Translations under genes and position numbers: made by a program | In this document: piece after piece, positions 13,256-18,757 of the stretch | How positions within the stretch are numbered: position 1 is the first letter of the stretch | Layout: every line of letters begins with the position of its first letter | Assembly: GCA_031548645.1 (NCBI GenBank) | Contig: JAVBQX010000137.1 | Coordinates: 1 to 18,757, forward strand | DNA: 18,757 bases | Reading direction: 5' to 3' | Source: WRMR01 sp031548645 | Lineage (GTDB): Bacteria; Planctomycetota; Planctomycetia; Pirellulales; Thermoguttaceae | The notes under the pieces: generated by a model | Databases searched by the model: none | What the model was told of the DNA's origin: nothing | The model's input: only the letters and a program-made list of their open reading frames with translations

Positions 13256-16200
13256 ATGTCAGGTATTGTTCAACGATTGTTTGGCCGTTGCAAAGAGCGG
13301 GGTTCCATTACCGGCATCATGAGAAAATCCCGCAAGTTGAATCTTGAACCGCTCGAAGAACGTCAAATGCTCGCGGTCAGCGCGGCGGAATTCGATGCGA
13401 TCAAAGCGGCGTATCCCGATCTCCATTTGTCGGAAATGGCGGATTACAACATCATTGATATTTCGTCCATGGGGATTACCGAGGACAGTCTGCGAAAGGC
13501 GATCACGACCGCGGGCAACACGGTGGAAAACGACCTGATCGTCGTGCGCACCAGCCCGGCATATCACACGATCAAACTTTCCGGAACGGAACTGACCGTC
13601 AACATCAATGAAACCACCCACGGCAGTATCACGATCGTCTCCTTGGGCGAGGAAAAACTGACGATTAACGCCGACCAAAAATCGCGGGTGTTCAATCTCA
13701 CCCGCAGTACCGCGGCATTGGCGGGGATGAATATTATCGGAGGAAATACGTCAAACTCCGGCGGCGGAATTTACAGCTTTGGCAGCAATTTGACATTGAC
13801 GAACAGCACGATCTCGGGAAATACTTCAAGTGCCTCCGGCGGCGGGATATACAATAACGGCATCTATTTCGCCCAAACATATTATTATGGAATGGTGACG
13901 GCATCAAATTGCATGATTTCAGGAAATGCCGCCTATTCGGGCGGCGGAGTATACAATTCCGGCATCTGGAATAGCTTGGACCGGGCTTACTATGGCGAAA
14001 TGAATCTAACGAATTGTATAATCGATGACAATATTGCCCGTGGCGACGGCGGAGGAGCTTACAGCGGATATGGCACATTGATTGCAACAAACTGTTCCAT
14101 TCCGGGAAACGTTGCCAACAGGGGTGGTGGAGTATTCACCAATGCTTCCCTCAGTACATTAATGTTGTCGCGTTGCACTGTTTCCGGAAACCATGCCGCC
14201 GATTCCGGCGGTGGAATTTCCATCGGCGCCAATGGCAATGCGATTGTGACGGGGTGTACGATTTCAGGAAACACTGCCGGCGCGAATGGCGGCGGAATTG
14301 AAGTCTGGAGCAAATTGACGTTGACGAATTCCGTGGTTTCGGAAAATCTCGCGGTCAATAACGGTGCCGGGATATACGCTAATTCCGGCATGTCGACACT
14401 GACAAACAGCACGGTTGCCAGGAACTCCGCCGATGGAAACGGCAGCGGGATTTTCACTGACGGCGGGACATGGAATCTCTACAACACCATTGTCGCCCTG
14501 AATTCCAATTCCGATATTCACCACCATTCCGGAACCGTCACGGGCTTCAATAACCTGACGACATTTGCCAATTGGAGCAACGACCCGGCGGATAATTTTC
14601 TCCATGACCCCGGTTTGCCCCTTTTCGCTGATGCCAATCGTGGCGACTATCGCCTTGCCGCACTTTCCCAGGCCATCGACAAGGGAAACGACCAATATGC
14701 CTTCAATGCCGGTTTGGGGATGAACTCTTTGGATTTGGATGGCAATCCGCGTTTTGCCGGGGCGTCAGTTGATATAGGGGCCAGTGAATATTTCGTCGAA
14801 ACGCCGCCCTCGACGACCAATTTCATTGTCACGACGATTGACGATCAACTGGACGCCGATCCGTATGCTTACGGCTTGAGCTTGAGGGAAGCCATTCAAC
14901 TGGCGTCCCAGTCGCAAGACCGTCGAGTCATCGCATTCGACAAATCACTGAAAGGCAAGTCGATTTATCTTGATCGGGGGCCGCTTGAGATCGATTTCGA
15001 TGTGACCATCGTCGGTTTGGGGGCGGAAGACCTGGCGATCTCCGGCCAGCGGCAATTCACGAGCGCTTTCAAAATCACCGGTGCCACCGTGTCCGTCTCA
15101 GGACTGACGATCACCGAATTCCGTTCCGGCGGCATTGGCGGAGGAATGCACGCTCAAAACTCCGATGTGACGCTGACCGACGTGGTCTTCTCGAAAAACA
15201 GCGCAAGCGAAGGCGGCGGAGCATTGGGATTGTGGAACTCCCATGCCACGCTCAATCAAGTTTCCTTTCTCGAAAATTACATCCGCGAAGGAAGCGGGGC
15301 CAACAGCGGCGCCATCCAGATTTTTGGAAACGGAAGTGAGAATTATGTCGTAACGATCAATGACGGTGTTTTTCACGGGAACAAGGCGTATCGAGGCGGG
15401 GCCATCCTGTCCCGAAGCGCATCGCTGATCATCAACAATTCCATTTTTACGGAGAATTCTTCCCGATCCACTCTCAGCGAAATCGCCGGCGCCGGTGCGA
15501 TTGAATTTGGGGGGGATTCCGTTCGCACCTTGACCATTAACAACTCGCTGATTGCGAGGAACGAGGCCAATAATCACGGTGCCGGTTTGGTGATTTCGGC
15601 CGACTCGCACGCCACGATCACGAACACGACGGTCACGGCAAACTCGGGATCGTTTTCTTCCGGAATTTGTGTCACGGGATCGTATGACCCGGAATCGCCA
15701 TCACCGATTTCGCTTTACAATACGATCGTCGCGGGCAATATCGTGACCAGTCAGGCGGCGAACTCCATCGACGGGTCCGGATATTTCGGGGGAACCAACA
15801 ATCTCATCGGCATCGGAACCGGAATGTACGGCCTGGTGTCAAACGATGAGAGCGGCAACATCATCGGCACGATGATCAAGCCGGTCGACCCGAAATTCGT
15901 CGATCCGGCGAACAGGGATTATCACCTTTTGGAAGACAGTCCCGCGGTCAACGCCGGAAATACGCAAAAAGCCATTGACGCCGGTATCACGCTCGACCTT
16001 GACGGCAATTCACGCCATGTCGGCAGCGCCGTCGACATGGGGGCGTTTGAGTATTCCGAAGGGGACGTCACGCCGGTGGAAGCCGAATTCGTCGTTACGA
16101 CATGGCTCGACGAAATATCGGACAATGGTCTGACAAGTCTCCGTGAGGCATTGATCGCCGCGACGGAACATGATGGAAAAAGCGTCATAACGTTCGACGC

Positions 16201-18757
16201 ATCGCTTGCCGGAAGAACGATTACGCTTGATCCGACGCTCGGAACGCTGCAAATCACGGGCGGGAACGTCGACATCGTCGGTCTTGGCAAGAGTCTGCTC
16301 ACGATCAGCGGCGGTCATAATGCGTATCAAAATGGAGTCTCCGTGTTTTATTGCGAGGATGCCGTCATCGCCATGTCCGGTTTGACGATTGCCGACGGTT
16401 TCGTGCAAAATGTCGGCGGCGGAATGCGGACGGTGAATACGTTTTTGACTTTGGAGGATGTCGTTTTCACCCACAATACCGCCCAACTCAACGGAGCCGG
16501 ACTTCATATCGACCGATGCGGCGCAAAACTCACGAATGTCCGGTTTTTCGACAACAGGGCGATCGGAGCCCTCGCCGGCGGACTTGGGGGCGGGTTATCG
16601 GCCAATCAAAGCGCTGTTGAAATCGTCGATTCCATCTTTTGCGGTAATAGCGCTCCGGCGGGCGGCGGTATCCACCAGTCGGGGGGGACAATGACGTTGA
16701 GCAATACCCTGATTGTCAAAAACGTAGCGGACCAAAATGGCGGCGGTTATAATAACCGGTCGGGCTTGGTGACTTTTACGAACGTGACCGTTTCCGATAA
16801 TGTCGCACTGTACGGAGGAGGAATCGACGCGACGTTGGCGACAAGCGTGACGCTTCGAAATACGATCGTCGCCGGAAACCGGCTGCCAAACGGTTCCGAC
16901 CGGCACGACTCGGTCGACGTGTATGGAACCGTCAACGGAACGCACAATCTGATCGGAGCGGGGGCGAACGGCCTCACCAACGGCGTTGACGGAAACATCA
17001 CGGGAAACTCCTCGCAGCCGGTTAATGCGGGATTTGTTGACCCGGACCTCAGTAATTATCGACTCACCATCACTTCGCCGGCGCTTGGTGGGGGAAAGAA
17101 TGATTATGCGGCGGGGATTCCAAAGGATATTGACGGCAACAACCGTCGCTACGGCAATGCGGTCGACATGGGGGCCTACGAATCTCATGAGAACAGCCTT
17201 TCGTATGAATTGATTGTCTCGACCCTCAGCGACGTTGACAACGGAATTTACTCGCCGGGCGATCTCAGTTTGCGAGAGGCGTTGAAACTGGCCGGGGAAC
17301 GATTCGGTCGTGATATCATTACCTTTGATCCTGCGATCTTTACAAATGAAACGGCGACCATCGCGCTGCATGGAGAACTGGTGATTGATTCCGACGTGAC
17401 GATTTCTTGCCCGCCGAATTATACGCTCATACTTGACGGACAGGAACAATGCCGTGTTTTCCATGTCAAATACGGATTGGTCCACATGGATAATCTTACG
17501 ATTACCGGCGGTTTTCATGAAGAACGCGGCGGTGCGATTCTTGCGGAAAACAGCTTTTTAACGCTGCGAAATGTCGTCGTGTGCAATAACAAAACCGATG
17601 GTTCCGGCGGCGGATATTACGGTTTGCATGGGGGATTCAGGTTCGAAAACACAGAGTTTTACGGCAATGAAGCAAAGCAATATGGCGGAGCCGTCGCATC
17701 GGTCGGGCAGACCTTTTACGCAACCGAGGGACAGACGCACGGAAACGGTTGGATCGAGGATTCATACTTTCACGACAACAGGGGAACGGGCGGCGCGATT
17801 TATCAGATGAAGGGCGTGGTTTACATCTCGCAAGGAAATCTTTTTACCAACAACATGGGAATCGGTTTCGGCGGCGTGGCCTATGTGAATGCGGGATACA
17901 CGTACTTTTACGCATCAAAACTGACGGAAAACAAAGTTGTTTCCTCTGAAACAGGTGAAATCGACGGTGCGGGAGGGGCCATTTACGTGACCGGTACCCG
18001 TGAATACGACTTTACGAGAGTCGACATCACGCATTGCCTTATCGCCGACAACATCGCCAAGGAAGGGGGCGGCATCGCGATCGGATACAGTGACATCAGC
18101 ATAATTATCCGCGGCAGCACCGTGGCGAATAACACGGCAACGCTTCGCGGCGGCGGCTTGTACAATGTCGGCGGACACGATTACCGGGGATTCGAACTGG
18201 CAAACAGTATTGTCGCAAAAAACCACGGTCCCATCGCGCCCGATATTTTCGGTTTTGTTTATACATGCAAAAGCACCTTGATCGGTATTGGACAGGGGAT
18301 GACCAGCAACCAAACGATTCGCTACGGCGATGCCAACGGAAATCTCCTCGGTGTCGTCGAATCGCCGGTCGATCCCCGCTTCGTCAACCCTGCAAACGGT
18401 GATTATCACTTGTTGCAGAGCAGTATTGCCATCAACAGAGGAAATAACTCTTTGGTAACCGCCGTGTACGATCTTGATTGGTGGAGACCGCGCATCATAT
18501 ACGGCACGGTGGACATGGGGGCTTATGAGTACGACGGGCCGTTCCTGCCGAACGAGTTGGTCGTTTCGTCGCTGGTCGACGAAAACGACGGCGATTATTC
18601 GCCCGGGAACCTCAGCCTGCGTGAGGCCCTGCAACTTGCCGCGGAGCGGGGTGGGAAGGCGACGATCACGTTTGACGCGGCGTTGTTCGGCGGCGGGGCG
18701 GGGACGATCAAGCTTTCGCTCGGCGAGCTGACGATCGGCTCCGACGTGCATCTCGTC
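13256..18757 (+). CDS. Giant modular beta-helix surface protein (CSLREA / choice-of-anchor-Q), 3' end cut by window
   Basis: The frame is open from ATG 13256 to the last base, 1834 codons without a stop, and continues beyond the window. GGAG at about 13244 supports this start; a second in-frame ATG at 13319 sits just before the export motif. Residues 26-41 (RKLNLEPLEERQMLAV) are the planctomycete LEPR-XLL-type N-terminal signal. The rest is at least five modules of about 366-452 residues, each with a SLREA-type opening, many GGG(I/A)-Y/A...LTLTNST(I/V)SGN rungs of a right-handed parallel beta-helix (Chlamydia-polymorphic-protein-like), and an ending of the form DxDGNxR...VDMGAYEY. It is predicted to be cell-surface or extracellular. 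The anchor (for example dockerin, PEP-CTERM or other) is not visible. Likely adhesin or glycan-binding/-cleaving role; no catalytic motif was identified. Confidence 0.93.
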   Translation, partial: MSGIVQRLFGRCKERGSITGIMRKSRKLNLEPLEERQMLAVSAAEFDAIKAAYPDLHLSEMADYNIIDISSMGITEDSLRKAITTAGNTVENDLIVVRTSPAYHTIKLSGTELTVNINETTHGSITIVSLGEEKLTINADQKSRVFNLTRSTAALAGMNIIGGNTSNSGGGIYSFGSNLTLTNSTISGNTSSASGGGIYNNGIYFAQTYYYGMVTASNCMISGNAAYSGGGVYNSGIWNSLDRAYYGEMNLTNCIIDDNIARGDGGGAYSGYGTLIATNCSIPGNVANRGGGVFTNASLSTLMLSRCTVSGNHAADSGGGISIGANGNAIVTGCTISGNTAGANGGGIEVWSKLTLTNSVVSENLAVNNGAGIYANSGMSTLTNSTVARNSADGNGSGIFTDGGTWNLYNTIVALNSNSDIHHHSGTVTGFNNLTTFANWSNDPADNFLHDPGLPLFADANRGDYRLAALSQAIDKGNDQYAFNAGLGMNSLDLDGNPRFAGASVDIGASEYFVETPPSTTNFIVTTIDDQLDADPYAYGLSLREAIQLASQSQDRRVIAFDKSLKGKSIYLDRGPLEIDFDVTIVGLGAEDLAISGQRQFTSAFKITGATVSVSGLTITEFRSGGIGGGMHAQNSDVTLTDVVFSKNSASEGGGALGLWNSHATLNQVSFLENYIREGSGANSGAIQIFGNGSENYVVTINDGVFHGNKAYRGGAILSRSASLIINNSIFTENSSRSTLSEIAGAGAIEFGGDSVRTLTINNSLIARNEANNHGAGLVISADSHATITNTTVTANSGSFSSGICVTGSYDPESPSPISLYNTIVAGNIVTSQAANSIDGSGYFGGTNNLIGIGTGMYGLVSNDESGNIIGTMIKPVDPKFVDPANRDYHLLEDSPAVNAGNTQKAIDAGITLDLDGNSRHVGSAVDMGAFEYSEGDVTPVEAEFVVTTWLDEISDNGLTSLREALIAATEHDGKSVITFDASLAGRTITLDPTLGTLQITGGNVDIVGLGKSLLTISGGHNAYQNGVSVFYCEDAVIAMSGLTIADGFVQNVGGGMRTVNTFLTLEDVVFTHNTAQLNGAGLHIDRCGAKLTNVRFFDNRAIGALAGGLGGGLSANQSAVEIVDSIFCGNSAPAGGGIHQSGGTMTLSNTLIVKNVADQNGGGYNNRSGLVTFTNVTVSDNVALYGGGIDATLATSVTLRNTIVAGNRLPNGSDRHDSVDVYGTVNGTHNLIGAGANGLTNGVDGNITGNSSQPVNAGFVDPDLSNYRLTITSPALGGGKNDYAAGIPKDIDGNNRRYGNAVDMGAYESHENSLSYELIVSTLSDVDNGIYSPGDLSLREALKLAGERFGRDIITFDPAIFTNETATIALHGELVIDSDVTISCPPNYTLILDGQEQCRVFHVKYGLVHMDNLTITGGFHEERGGAILAENSFLTLRNVVVCNNKTDGSGGGYYGLHGGFRFENTEFYGNEAKQYGGAVASVGQTFYATEGQTHGNGWIEDSYFHDNRGTGGAIYQMKGVVYISQGNLFTNNMGIGFGGVAYVNAGYTYFYASKLTENKVVSSETGEIDGAGGAIYVTGTREYDFTRVDITHCLIADNIAKEGGGIAIGYSDISIIIRGSTVANNTATLRGGGLYNVGGHDYRGFELANSIVAKNHGPIAPDIFGFVYTCKSTLIGIGQGMTSNQTIRYGDANGNLLGVVESPVDPRFVNPANGDYHLLQSSIAINRGNNSLVTAVYDLDWWRPRIIYGTVDMGAYEYDGPFLPNELVVSSLVDENDGDYSPGNLSLREALQLAAERGGKATITFDAALFGGGAGTIKLSLGELTIGSDVHLV
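13436..14791 (+). repeat. Beta-helix module 1 (degenerate SLRKAI opening)
   Basis: 452 residues. The opening reads EDSLRKAITTAGN (Ser at 13487) in place of SLREA, and the first strand is IIDISSMG rather than the usual VTT/VST-DD. It is followed by the richest run of GGGIY rungs in the protein. Ends GASVDIGASEY. Confidence 0.75.
14822..16054 (+). repeat. Beta-helix module 2
   Basis: 411 residues. Opens FIVTTIDDQLDADP...GLSLREAIQLA (Ser at 14879), then VIAFDKSLKGKSIYL and the IVGLG turn shared with module 3. Ends NSRHVGSAVDMGAFEY. Confidence 0.85.
16085..17182 (+). repeat. Beta-helix module 3 (shortest)
   Basis: 366 residues. Opens EFVVTTWLDEISDNGLTSLR (Ser at 16136), then ITFDASLAGRTITLDP and IVGLGKSLLTISGG, close to module 2. 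Ends NNRRYGNAVDMGAYE. Confidence 0.85.
17207..18532 (+). repeat. Beta-helix module 4
   Basis: 442 residues. Opens ELIVSTLSDVDNGIYSPGDL then SLREALKLA (Ser at 17267). The IVGLG turn is replaced by TISCPPNYTLILDG, and rungs are more aromatic (many Tyr/Phe) than in modules 1-3. Ends IIYGTVDMGAYEY. Confidence 0.85.
18554..18757 (+). repeat. Beta-helix module 5 (truncated by window end)
   Basis: The first 68 residues: ELVVSSLVDENDGDYSPGNL then SLREALQLA (Ser at 18614) and ITFDAALFGG. Its opening is closest to module 4 (DYSPGNLSLREAL against IYSPGDLSLREAL), which suggests duplication of a neighbouring module. Confidence 0.8.

Noticed and set aside
16595..17518. Minus-strand open frames over the beta-helix gene, including 307 and 278 codons
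   Set aside because: The forward frame is open for 1834 codons with repeated family motifs; the reverse frames are by-products of few stop triplets in this repeat-rich sequence.

Overview
The window looks like chromosomal DNA of a planctomycete. Four things point there: a DUF1559 protein with a prepilin-type leader at 4490-5545, paired with a small carboxypeptidase-regulatory-like lipoprotein (5583-6038); a very large surface protein whose N terminus carries the planctomycete LEPR-XLL-type export motif (LEPLEERQMLAV, from 13256); a Cys- and Pro-rich secreted protein at the left end; and carbohydrate-active enzymes with secretion signals. The genus cannot be fixed from the sequence. The gene mix (GH36, GH43-like, XylR/AraC regulator, UroD-like protein) would fit a polysaccharide degrader, but that is inference.

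Layout. 1-1005: a Cys-rich secreted protein with its own rho-independent terminator. 1140-1259: tRNA with CAU anticodon and a good sigma-70-type promoter. 1264-4124 (minus): a sugar-sensing AraC-type regulator, then a scrap of an IS4-type transposase, then a UroD/methyltransferase-like protein whose stop lies four bases from the 3' end of the tRNA. 4125-4489: divergent control region with a near-palindromic candidate operator and a sigma-70 promoter. 4490-8288 (plus): probable operon of DUF1559 pseudopilin-like protein, lipoprotein and secreted GH36 alpha-galactosidase. 8488-11070 (minus): secreted three-part protein ending in a GH43-like five-bladed propeller, convergent with the GH36 gene. 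11452-12276: exported beta-carbonic anhydrase. 12440-12775: IscA/HesB-type Fe-S protein with its own promoter. 12776-13255: no convincing gene, several inverted repeats and a promoter. 13256 to the window end: an open, truncated reading frame of 1834 codons encoding tandem CSLREA / right-handed beta-helix / choice-of-anchor-Q modules.

How the genes may work together: the regulator divergent from the GH36 operon suggests a sugar-inducible alpha-galactoside use locus in which a DUF1559 protein and a lipoprotein are made together with the enzyme. The GH43-like protein next door may act on the same or a related glycan. The carbonic anhydrase, Fe-S protein and tRNA are housekeeping-like neighbours. 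I did not find a defence system, CRISPR array, prophage or biosynthetic cluster. The most unusual objects are the giant modular beta-helix protein, the pseudopilin/lipoprotein/glycosidase operon, the three-part GH43-like protein and the 35-cysteine secreted protein.
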